Assembly: GCA_013339895.1 (NCBI GenBank)
Contig: JABACO010000011.1
Span: forward strand, 2,543,725-2,607,724
Direction of reading: 5' to 3'
Length of the DNA: 64,000 nt
Source: Ephydatia muelleri
Taxonomy: Eukaryota > Porifera > Demospongiae > Spongillida > Spongillidae
Shown here: piece after piece, positions 48,106 through 59,745 of the stretch
Numbering within the stretch: position 1 is the stretch's first letter
How the letters are laid out: every line of letters starts with the position of its first letter
Translations under genes and position numbers: made by a program
The notes under the pieces: generated by a model
What the model was told of the DNA's origin: nothing
The model's database searches: none
What the model saw: only the letters and a program-made list of their open reading frames with translations

Positions 48106-49319
48106 TCAGCAACTGTGAGTTACATTCAGTGATGGATAAAGGTGCGCAACAGTAGACACTGTAGCCTGGGTAACTGTTCCCTTGCAGATGACGTATTTTC
48201 TAATCCAATCGGTTTCGCTGATTCCATCAGTCAGTCCTTGATCGCTTGCCACACCCAGCAACGTGTCTAGAGCATTTTGAAACTTCTTGTATACATCCAG
48301 AGTTTCCCTCAGGGCATCGATCTTGTCCTTGGAACAACCACTTGTTGCAGTACAATTTAGCCTTACACTGATCTGTGAAATGAAAACGGTGAGAGTCGAA
48401 TTATTCCTACAGCATGATTTCGAAGCTATTGGCCCACTTTTAGCAGTAAATCTGGTAGTAGTAATGTAGCAAGTGTGAATAGTTATGTGCTTATACACGG
48501 ATTTTATAATGTCAGTTTATTATGATATACAATAGCCACGCAGCCTACGGATGATATAGCTATTGCATGCTTCACACACGCGCGCACACACGCACACACA
48601 TACACACTCACACACACACACTCACACACACGCACGCACACACACACATGCACATGCACATACACACATTCAAAATGCAATGTAGCTAACCCCTTAACCC
48701 CATTATAGCTAACGGTTGTACTATCGTCTATAGCTCCGCGGCATTTGCATGACATACGGAGCGCGCATGTATATACATGATCAGAACTGGAAACAGCAAA
48801 AACATTAACTTGCGTGAACTTACCCATGAAATAAGCTGCTCCGACACTGGACTGGTAAATTGTCCCAGCATGATGCCTTGTGCTGTCGATTGATTGATGA
48901 TTTTGTCGAGGGCGCTCAATTGTAAAATGGAGTGGAGAGATCTCCAGAAGTCATCCAGCATATCCTCTTGGACATCGGCAGGTCTAGGCAAGACCTCCTC
49001 TTGCTTCACAGTACAGAGAAAGGTCATATCACAAGGTAGAGAAAGGTCACATCACAAGGTAGGTCATGCAGAATTACTATGTAGCAATGACGAACTAGCT
49101 TGAATATACACTTACCAATACTTTGGTGACGACAAAAACACCTGTAAGGAGGGTAGCCAGCTTCCCCTTGGCCTCTGCTTCGCTAGTGGACCTCACACTT
49201 CTTGAGTGATTCATCAGAGCAGCTTCCACGGGTACAGGAGACGCCCATAAGGTCGTCACCACAGCTGATATCGTACAAAGGGTCAGAATGATTGTACGTA
49301 GCGGTCGAATTGTTGCCAT
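48106..49319 (-). CDS. Family A secreted 4-Cys glycoprotein, copy 10 (mosaic)
   Basis: Exons 49116-49319, 48824-49003 and 48106-48372; 216 residues, all sites intact. Exon 3 is alpha (ISVRLNC), but the adjoining intron switches to beta sequence at about 48389 (TTCCTACAGCATG), with a short deletion at the switch. The region upstream of its promoter (49440-49510) is also beta. This points to recombination or gene conversion between unit types. Intron 1 has a tandem duplication of AGAGAAAGGTCAYATCACAA. Confidence 0.77.
48572..48668. repeat. (CA)n microsatellite, intron 2 of copy 10
   Basis: CA repeat with several CG and CTCA interruptions. Confidence 0.95.
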
Positions 49320-49387
49320 TCTTAATTCACAGCTGATATACAACAGGCTAGAACTGAAACTCGATGAACCATTTGCCTATTCGCCGA

Positions 49388-49395
49388 TTTATATA
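49388..49395 (-). promoter_or_regulatory. TATA box, family A copy 10
   Basis: TATATAAA on the minus strand, about 70 bp upstream of the ATG at 49319. Confidence 0.65.
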
Positions 49396-50394
49396 CTACC
49401 GCAATTAGCATAATGAAACTTGTGATATCAGCATATCGTTAACCTAACAGCAGTTATAGTATATATTTATACAGTGTCATAGTTAAATATAGAACAACGC
49501 ACATTAATGTACGTTGACATTCATCTCGCATCTTCCTTCGCACACATACCAGGCCATCCTTTTTAAAAGTACTGCGAGATAACGATTATGTGTTCATTCT
49601 GAGGGGAAGGATGTATTTATATATGTTTCGCCAAGTGGAATCAGACCACGCATTTTTTAAAACGACCTGTTGTTACATCTATACGTGAAATAAACCCAAT
49701 CTGCAGCTTGAGACCTTTTAAGTTACACCAGTGTCGTATTGCATATGTCGGGAACACCTTTAATAAGGATGAAGTGGAAAGGTTTTATGACTGGCTTCTA
49801 TTATCTTAAATCATGCATTAATTGACCACTCATTGACATTTACTTTCAATAGAATTTAATTACACTGCCGTGTATAGTAAGTTGTGAGGTTTCGCCGCCT
49901 AGTTCATCCTGGATGTGGGACGAGAGATGATAGAAACCAAATAGTTAATCGCATAAGGTAACAGTCAATTGCCCGTAGCGAGCCAATGGCATACCACAGG
50001 TACAACTCCACGTGCTTGTCGTAGTATACATGCACAACCCTTTTCATTTGACTCTTACAATCATAGCCATCAGTCAAATCACTCGTCACGCTTATGCTTC
50101 TTGTTTACGTGTAAATCTCTTCATGCCAATATGATTGCATGTACCTCTCTTCATGTACGGGGAAATGAAAGTGGACATATCTATTTCGTTTTTTTTTTTT
50201 ATCGCGCCCCATTCACATCTCAGCAAATATCAGGACTGAAAAGCTAATCGATATAGTGGATCGACTGTGACGTTCCTTCATTACAATTTGGCTGGGGTTT
50301 AAGCTTCGTTCAAATATGGGTATGAGACAAGAAAGAGACTACCCTTCTCTATCGCAATTGCTATAGAATAGACAACTTAAAGTGGGAGTGTAGT

Positions 50395-52023
50395 ATTCGT
50401 AAGTTGCATCAGTGGGAGACTTTGTATTGGGTGAGCTTGCCACAAATGCAGTTGTCGTCGAGTCCACAGGTAATGGAGTAGAGTGGTATTCTGGGGTATA
50501 CTGAAGAAGGGAGTTGTGCAGAGATATGATGTTGGGTACGAGGTCTGGGTACGAGGTCTGGTAAACCTAAGTGAGATAGAAGTCATCGCAAGCTTCACAT
50601 GCATAGAGCAAAATACACACAGAACTAAACATGGCTTTTGGTCATAACAATACTTTCAATCAGTATAGCATTTAAGATTAAGAATTATATCAGTGCAAGT
50701 ATACTGTGCAGTACAAGTCCATGGCAAAAAGGTATGTCTCAAGCTGTTGACAAATTTCAATTAGGCCAACCTGTAGTGGGAGTGAATAATGTGTCTCCAT
50801 CTGGGCAACGAGAAATGGAGAACTGAGAGGCACTGTGTGCAGGCAGCCAAAGACAGTTCATCAGTTCCCTTGGCAAGACACATGGAGTTCCGACATATCG
50901 CACTCCTGTGTACGAGGAGACTGTCCTTTTCTGGACGCTGTAGGCAAATGTTCCTCTGGCTTCTCTGCAGGCAACAGGAAGCACAAATTTCAAAGTAGCA
51001 GACGAGGTGCTATCAATTGCAGGAAGCACTGAGCTAACAGCATCTGTAGTGGTGATTAATCTGCTCTGTAATTGTGGATAAACATGCAGGGCCCTTTGGA
51101 ATGTATAATATGTACTTCAGCTACTCATTTAATACCAGAATTCATACAAGTGTACTCTTAAACCCTGAACTGATGCCAACACTAGCAGAGCAGTTCAAAT
51201 TCCACAATCTTAACTCTTCCGCGACGAAACCAATTATTGCCTTACACGTGTAGTGCGAAATAAGCGTTTGCCCGTTGCAGGAAAACGTTGTTTGTAAACA
51301 GCTTACACTAATAGGACGTTTTCCAATGTGTTGTCACTACAAAAGTGTTGACGGTTTAGACACAGTGGCTTTAATATAGCACCTGCGGGGCAATATTGCT
51401 CTGTTGCCCGTGAAATAGTTAACGTAGAAGTCCTGATGGCATACAGATAGATATATAGCAGAACAAAAATGTTATGGCTTGGGAAGACGCTACCCCATAT
51501 ATAACCATTTAGATAGTGATAGGATCGTGCGACGGATAATGACCGCACAGATATTGTACAGTAGTTTTTCTCTTAGCAAGATGAATTGGAATTGGTATCA
51601 TCTGTGCCGAACAATAGGGTGAGGTTAGAACGTTAATTCAAACCGTAACACAGTGATTACTAACGGTCCGGGCTCAAGTATAATGTGTTTTATTATTTGG
51701 GGTGCTGATTTAACACAGCTCTTAATTCTACTTTGATAGATTACGATATGGTTTCAGCGTTATTTTATTATCATTATTACGCCTCGCAGGATCTCGCATC
51801 GGCGGAAATTATGAGTGAGGTGAAGGGAAAACTTATTTGGGTTCACATTGACACCCGGTGCCAGCTCTACCCAAGCACGGCCTGCCGTGTGTAAATTATA
51901 TATTCACTCCCAGCGGTTGGAAGCTAGGGCACGTCTACTGAAAATATCGTACTGTCCAAAAGGATACTGCTATGTGACTCGTTCTGGGACTTTCAAAAAC
52001 GCCTTTTGCATGACCTGTACTAA
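50395..52023. other. Unassigned sequence right of the array
   Basis: No gene model could be supported. A plus-strand stretch near 50800-51060 reads as partly protein-like (GVPTYRTPVYEETVLFW, then TNFKVADEVLSIAGSTELTA) but is interrupted by stops and could be an old pseudogene. The rest shows nothing recognisable. Confidence 0.35.
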
Positions 52024-52026
52024 TAA

Positions 52027-52868
52027 TGCGCCTATCATTGTTACGTGAGACACCCCCCCCCGGGGCGAAGTCGGGGATTTGACATGTGAATATCATTACT
52101 GGGCCCCACATTTGACCTAGTCCGGACATTTGACCTTTCAACACGTGACAGATTTTGTTGTAGAAATGGACGTCGACAAATGGAAATGGACACTTCCCAG
52201 GAGTTACTATCAGGCCGCTTTCCATCTGAGTGAAAAATTTGGATAGAACTTAAGTTAGTTGAACTGTGCCACGAAGATAGCATAGCACACTCAGACACAC
52301 CACACACGCAAACACGCACGTACACGGACATGCAGCATCCCACACTAGAAGTTGGCCACACTTCCAAGGGACAATTGAGGCCGCTTTCCATCTGTGTGAA
52401 AAATTTGGATAGAACTTAAGTTAGTTAAACTGTGCCACGAAGATAGCACATACACACACACACACACACAGACACACCACACACGTGCAAACACGCTCGC
52501 ACACACCACGCGCACACAGTCACACCACACACGTGCAAACACGCTCGCACACACAGTCACACACACATGCACACGCGCGCACACACACACAAAGATTAAA
52601 AAGTATCGTACCGTATTCAACTATTGTAGTGAGCCAGATGAAACTACATGTACCAGTATTTAAACCGCGTGAGCGAAGACATATTTGTTATTATCTCCCG
52701 TGGTTTGCTTTTATAAAGGTCAAATCCCTCCCAATGCCCCCGGGGGGGGGCGGGGGGTCCAGACATTTGACCGGTTATTATCCCCCAACCAGGGGCGGTT
52801 TGCTTTAATAAAGGTCAAATCCCCAACTTCGCCCCGGGGGGGGGGGCCACGTAACAATGATAGGCGCA
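52027..52868. mobile_element. Harbinger-like MITE with TAA target duplication
   Basis: Ends are inverted repeats of more than 20 bp beginning TGCGCCTATCATTGTTACGTG, continued by a C-run and GGGGCGAAGTYGGGGATTTGAC. The 3-bp repeat TAA flanks both sides (52024-52026, 52869-52871), the target form of PIF/Harbinger elements. Inside are a direct duplication of about 75 bp (near 52210 and 52377, GGCCGCTTTCCATCTG...) and CA-rich stretches. No transposase frame. Confidence 0.65.
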
Positions 52869-53002
52869 TAAGCGTTATCACACTCAGTCGCTTGTCTAGC
52901 GTATAATATAAATACTGTACTCGTTGTACCGTTACATTTGTGATACTAGAATTATATATGACTTCTTCAAAATGTCAGGCACATACTTTCTTCTGAGGGA
53001 GC

Positions 53003-53134
53003 TGAAATGTCAGACTTAATCAAAATCTCAAATTTCAGTTATAATCGAATATTACATGTGGATACGTCTGAAATGTCAGACTTAATCAAAGTCTCAAATT
53101 TCAGTTATAATCGAATATTACATGTGGATACGTC
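53003..53134 (+). repeat. Two tandem 66-bp repeats
   Basis: The units at 53003-53068 and 53069-53134 differ at about one base (CAAAATCTC against CAAAGTCTC). Confidence 0.9.
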
Positions 53135-53333
53135 TAAAGGGAACTTTCCACCAAATAAGGTTTTGTGCCGGGGGTACAGGTGAAGGCACAGAAGTACCAC
53201 ACATCGTGTAGTTTAAACCAACTTCCAACACGCATAGCAGAGTTTTATAGAAGTGCAGTTCACATTTTAACTAAACTACAAAATCAAACAATAATTATCT
53301 GTGTGTGTGTGTGTGGGGGGGGGGGGGATGACT

Positions 53334-53339
53334 TTATTT
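53334..53339 (-). terminator. Polyadenylation signal AATAAA of the NUP188-like gene
   Basis: AATAAA on the minus strand 165 bp after the stop codon at 53504-53506. It predicts a 3' UTR of about 190 nt ending next to a G/C tract at 53316-53328. Confidence 0.65.
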
Positions 53340-53503
53340 AAAGCTTGCCAACAATGCCTAAGAGCAGATTTAGTAAACGGCATCCCAGTTAAGGCCAAGA
53401 ACGTTTTTGTTGACAATCACATTACTTTGACATAGAAGGATCAAAAGGTACTGACAACTTCAACAAAACACTGAAACAAAGAGAACCACAACAACGTAAC
53501 TCT

Positions 53504-54251
53504 CTACTTCAAAAACTGCTTTGCAAAAAGCTCAGCCAACTTGAATATGCGCTGTTCTGCAAGGAGAGCCCCACTCCTGCTCTCATGCAGCAAGCCTGCT
53601 GATGGAGTCTTGAGGATGTTGGAACTTCCAGGTGAGGGTACACCAGCTTTACGAGTTAGACTAAGGATAAGCTCTTGACAGAAATGTTCCTGTGATGGTG
53701 ATATGATGCAACATATCGATAAGACATCCAACATAGTAACAAACATGCCTAATAAAGCCAACACATAAGTACATGTGATTTAACACCATAACAAACATGA
53801 CAAAACCAATAGCAGACTCACAAGTTCGTTAGCTAGCTCCTTCTTCAGTATTTGTTTAGCATGTGGATCAACACTTGGATCCACAAGGTAGCGTGTGGCC
53901 TGAGACAGGAGGACTATGATGGCATGCTCTAATAAGCACAGGACCTCGGCCCTCTTTTGCACACTGGCCAGGTCACGAGAGGAGGCCGGAGGGGGAGACT
54001 TCACGGGTGACCTTGACGGCGTCCCTACCTTGCACCCAGGATCCATCTACACAAGAGGCAACACTCTGAATGTGAGGTGAAAACCACCAACTGCTCAAAA
54101 CTCTACTGACTTTATTTATTCATAAATGACTCCACCACTGCTGGGGTATGCCCCTTAAACCACTCCCTCTGGCCACCTTATCAATTCCATTGCTGCATAC
54201 ACATAAGCTCACATGTACTCACATGCACATGCCTGCTCACATAAGCGCACA

Positions 54252-54307
<56 letters not shown>

Positions 54308-55752
54308 ACCTTAATCATAGCTAGGCCTGTGGACAGACACACGGTGAGGGTAGCCAGAGACGAGGGTGTGGCGTAGTCGACTGAGGGAGGGATGAAGGTG
54401 AGGGCATACAAGGGAGGATACTCAGCCAGGTCCACTTTCTAAGCCAGTGTGGGGAGGTGAGACAGGAGAGCATGAGGGTAAGAATGAGAGTGAAAACAAC
54501 TCCAAGCAAAACTAACCCCATCCAACAGCAGGTCCTCAAGACAAGGTGAGTAGAGTCTCAGCGTTGCTAGACACAGAGTGAGTATGGAAATGAGTCTGTG
54601 ATAGAAACAGTTTGGTATGAACAAAATGAAAGTACTTCAGTATCGTCTACAGACAGCTGAACATGGATGTCGAACTAGCAGCAAGAGATCCCGGTGATAA
54701 TTCGAAATCACAACCAACATACACGAATCTGCACTTCAAATGGCAATACGTTGTTACTTTGCAAGTGTGGGAGACAGGCGTAATGACACAACAATCTCAC
54801 AGAACTTGATGCTGATAATGGGCATCACTGACCAAATATGGCTCTGTTATGTAATTGACAATATTGCATGCTCTAACACTGGTACATGCAGATATCTGCA
54901 CTTCACGTTGGAAAATGCTTTATAATATGTTGGGAATGAATTATACACTGTATAACCTTAGTCACTAGTTACAACTGCAGTTTTATTACCTTGAATACAT
55001 GTACATAACAAACTGACAGACAGGAAGTATACAGAATTTGTTTAGAGTGATTAATGAGTAATACACAATCATCTTACAACACAACAAGACTTGTGATCTT
55101 GTGACGTTTTGCTTTGCAGCGGTTGTGATCGACGCAACACTTTTGAGCCAGAGATGACCATAAATATATATTTTCTCTGATTGAGCTATACATGTACATG
55201 TATGTGTAATGCATGTAGCTAGCGCGTAGCTGTACGCTGAGTGGGCTTAGTGTTGTGTGTGGGTGCATACATGGTTGCACGCTGGTAGCAAACGCTGAAT
55301 GTACTTATAGTGATGTGTTGGTATGTGCGCTGAGTGTGCAGTGTCAGGTTGGAAGACCTTATCACGCGCTGCATCCCTCCCCTACATGAAGACTGTATGA
55401 TATAGCTATTTAACTTTTGCACAGACCCTGTTGCATGGTAACAATAACTTGTTTACGGCCGTCAATACACAATTATACTGACAATGTCGTGCTATATGCA
55501 AGGCCAGGGCTCCGTACGCAAATTTGTGTCTTCCACGTATAAACCAGTAAGATGTACAATGTAAATTGAATGTGATGTTCAATTCGAGGGAAAAAAGTTT
55601 ACAATTCTTACGAAACTCAAGAGTAGTCAGCTTTTAACGGATTATGTGTTGTTACCAGTAAGATGTACATTGTTGTTAGAGAATTGAACATCACATTCAA
55701 TTTACATTGTATATCTATTGTAATTAATTTGTTAACCTATGCTAGACGTTTA

Positions 55753-55838
<86 letters not shown>

Positions 55839-58820
55839 TACACACATACCACACACACACCCGTTATGGAGCTCCTGGTAAGCTGCAGTTGTAGTGACCC
55901 AAGCATCATCATCCTCACACTCCACACCCCCCGTTGCCACGATGACAACCTTGGATGCCTTCCTGTCCCCTGGGAGGCCCTGCTCGGGTGGCAGGAGCCC
56001 CGAGGCGTACATGGTCTTTACGGCTCGCTTCAGAGTTGCCCTTTTGCTGAGGACAGCCACACACGACCCGGAGAGCTGGATCACTGCCCTCAGAAGCTCC
56101 CTGTGCTGGGCTGGAAGGGCAAACTGCCACTGGGACTTGTAGTGGGAGAGTTGAAAGACAAGGTGGCACACTGCACGAGTCTCAGAGAGGGAGCCTAGGT
56201 CACGAACACAGTGGAGCACATCCAGAGCCTGGTGGAAGGCAGGGAAACAGCTCCATGATCACACACATGCGTACCGATAGTGACATGAACAAATACTGTA
56301 GCATGGCAGCTATTGATACATTCGACGCGGTATCACCTGCCCCCACACGTACATGTAATCACATTCCTACACATGCACACATGTATGCACATACCAGACA
56401 CCCATACACATGTACTGTGCAATGCATAAACACAACCTACACAAACACACCTCTTCCTCACCTTCAACAGCTTTCCGTCATACACACCCACAAAGTCCAG
56501 GGCAAACTGGACATAGGCATGCCCAAGTGTGTTCAGGAGTGTGGCAGACAGTTTTAGCGCCAACTGCCAAATCCTCCCCCATTCTGAAGCCTAATGGTTG
56601 CAACATGGTATTGACGACAGAATAGAGGAGTGATGTAAATCAATATTGAAAACAGTGAATGTCGTAGGGCAGCTACACTTGTACACGCTCACACAAACAC
56701 GCACAGTACCTACACATGTGTACACACACATGCACACACACACACATGCACACACACATGCACACACACACACATGCACACACACACATGCACACACTCA
56801 CACACCCCCCCCCCACACACACACACAAAACACTCACCTGTCTGCTCTGCTGCACACCTGTATACAGCATTACATCAAGTGCCTTGCACAATGAGGCCGA
56901 CATGACCTGAGCTATACCATTAACCAACAGCGCCTTTGCAGCTCCCTACAAGGGCAACAGCATGAGGTGTTTGCCAACAGAAACAAAACTACTAGTTGCT
57001 TGGAAGAAAACAAAAATGCTTTGACACAAACATATCACTTTATCGAAATGCTAAAGGAATTTATCTCTAATTTAATTGCACAGCCAGTTTTCAGTCCTTT
57101 CCTTTCCTCCACTCTACAACACAAGGATGCAACTTTTTAATAATGCAATTTGCTCTAACCACTGTTTTGCAATGCTGCTTACATGTATGTGCTTCCCCAC
57201 CACATCCGAAATCATAGCCTACACAGTTCCTGTGCGTACAAGATACACAATGTTACATCTACACAGTACTTGGGCCATCCATTTTTAAGATGTAAATGTA
57301 CATGTATGTTGTCAGACAGTATCAGGTAACAATGGGACACTATTGGAACATACAGTATCAGGTAACAATGGGACACTATTGGAACATACAGTATCAGGTA
57401 ACAATGGGACACTATTGGAACATACAGTATCAGGTAACAATGGGACACTATTGGAACATACAGTATCAGGTAACAATGGGACACTATTGGAACATACAGT
57501 ATCAGGTAACAATGGGACACTATTGGAACATACAGTATCAGGTCACATGGGACACTATTGGAACATACAGTATCAGGTCACATGGGACACTATTGGAACA
57601 TACAGTATCAGGTCACATGGGACACTATTGGAACATACAGTATCAGGTCACATGGGACACTATTGGAACATACAGTATCAGGTCACATGGGACACTATTG
57701 GAACATACAGTATCAGGTCACATGGGACACTATTGGAACATACAGTATCAGGTCACATGGGACACTATTGGAACATACAGTATCAGGTCACATGGGACAC
57801 TATTGGAACATACAGTATCAGGTAACAATGGGACACTATTGGAACATACAGTATCAGGTCACATGGGACACTATTGGAACATACAGTATCAGGTCACATG
57901 GGACACTATTGGAACATACAGTATCAGGTCACATGGGACACTATTGGAACATACAGTATCAGGTCACAATGGGACACTATTGGAACATACAGTATCAGGT
58001 CACATGGGACACTATTGGAACATACAGTATCAGGTCACATGGGACACTATTGGAACATACAGTATCAGGTCACATGGTACACTATTGGAACATACAGTAT
58101 CAGGTCGCATTGGAACATACAGTATCAGGTCACATGGGACACTATTGGAACATACAGTATCAGGTCACATGGTACACTATTGGAACATACAGTATCAGGT
58201 CGCATGGGTCACTATTGGAACATACAGTATCAGGTCGCATTGGAACATACAGTATCAGGTCACATGGGACACTATTGGAACATACAGTATCAGGTCACAT
58301 GGGACACTAAATAGTGTCCCATGTGACCTGATACTGTATGTTCCAATAGTTCTACTATAGGATTTTAGGAGGAGCATTTTTAAAAGAGCAACAAATGTGG
58401 ATCAAACAATAGTCTCCCATTCTGACCTGATATCAATAGTGTCCCATGTGACCTGATACTGTATGTTCCAGTATCAGGTGACAATGGGACACTATTGGAA
58501 CATACAGTATCAGGTGACAATGGGACACTATTGATATCAGGTCAGAATGGGAGACTATTGTTTGATCCACATTTGTTGCTCTTTTAAAAATGCTCCTCCT
58601 AAAATCCTAGTAGTTTACAAGATGTGGCTCTGTAATCTGTCACGTACCGTATTGGCTGCACTGGCTGCCAGGAAAAAGCTCAGAACGGCTTCAACAAACT
58701 CTTCATCAGTTCCCATCTGTGATGTAATATAATACCCTGAGTACACACATACAGTATACTGCACACATACAGTATACACACACATGTATACTGTAATAAC
58801 ACATACAAATACATTCATGT

Positions 58821-58900
<80 letters not shown>

Positions 58901-59712
58901 TCAAGTGCTCGTCTAGACTTCTGATCATTTTCATTAGCAAAGAGTGCTGCTTGAGTGTCGAGAGCCATTGGGAATTCTCTGACACACACGGAACCATCTC
59001 AGTCATCAGGTACACTGCCAAGGTCTCAGGCTATAAAGGACACACATCCACACAAGCAGGTACTGATTATTTATACATACGCGTACCTGCATGACAACAT
59101 AAAGTAACATGACATACATGTGCATATACAATACATGTACGTACATACAGGCACATGCACAAACAATACAGGTACACATGCACACATATACTGTACATGA
59201 TGTACATAGGCACATGCACACACATACAATAGCAAATACACTTAGGTACATAAGCACACACACACATACACTGTACATAGGCACATGCACACACATACAA
59301 TGGCAAATACACTTAGGTACATAAGCACACACACACATACATAGGCACATGCACACACAAATACACTTAGGTACATAAGCACACACACACACATACATAG
59401 GCACATGCACACACAAATACACTTAGGTACATAAGCACACACACATACATACATAGGCACGCACATACCACAAATAAGCCACTCTCCCCCCCCCCCCCCC
59501 CCCAACAAAAAAAAAAAATGTTCGTGTTTAAAACGTGCAAAAATGTGGAACGTGCGCATCTCCGTAACCATGAATGTCTTCTCAAACGTATTCCGCATTT
59601 CAGAAAGGCAAATATCCGTACCTGACGATAAAAAAGATATGCGGAAGCATTTGTGATTCTGAAGACACAGATGATCAAACATGGGCCATTTTTGTTGTTG
59701 TTGGGGGCGGAT

Positions 59713-59745
<33 letters not shown>

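Larger units (their letters stand above)
2862..50394. repeat. 47.5 kb tandem array of ten 4.5-5.1 kb gene-bearing units
   Basis: The family A stop codons recur at 3112, 8718, 13419, 18519, 23642, 28164, 33271, about 37.9 kb, 43039 and 48106. Steps are about 5.0 kb (first, after discounting the retrotransposon), 4.7, 5.1, 5.1, 4.5, 5.1, 4.6, 5.1 and 5.1 kb. Two unit classes are visible. Beta copies 3, 6 and 8 have exon 3 starting TSVRLNC, an acceptor region containing CCTACAGCATG, and promoter-distal sequence with AACAGCAGTTATAG. Alpha copies 2, 4, 5, 7 and 9 start ISVRLNC and have ACAACC(T/A)ATA there. Copies 1 and 10 are mosaics. Beyond 50394 similarity stops abruptly. Confidence 0.95.

Noticed and set aside
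50757..51029. 90-codon minus-strand frame right of the array
   Set aside because: Both strands are partly open here, and no motif or splice context favours a gene.
57296..58360. Long open frame of 354 codons across the 35/36-bp minisatellite
   Set aside because: Open reading in several frames follows from repetition of a stop-free unit; it lies in an intron of the NUP188-like gene.
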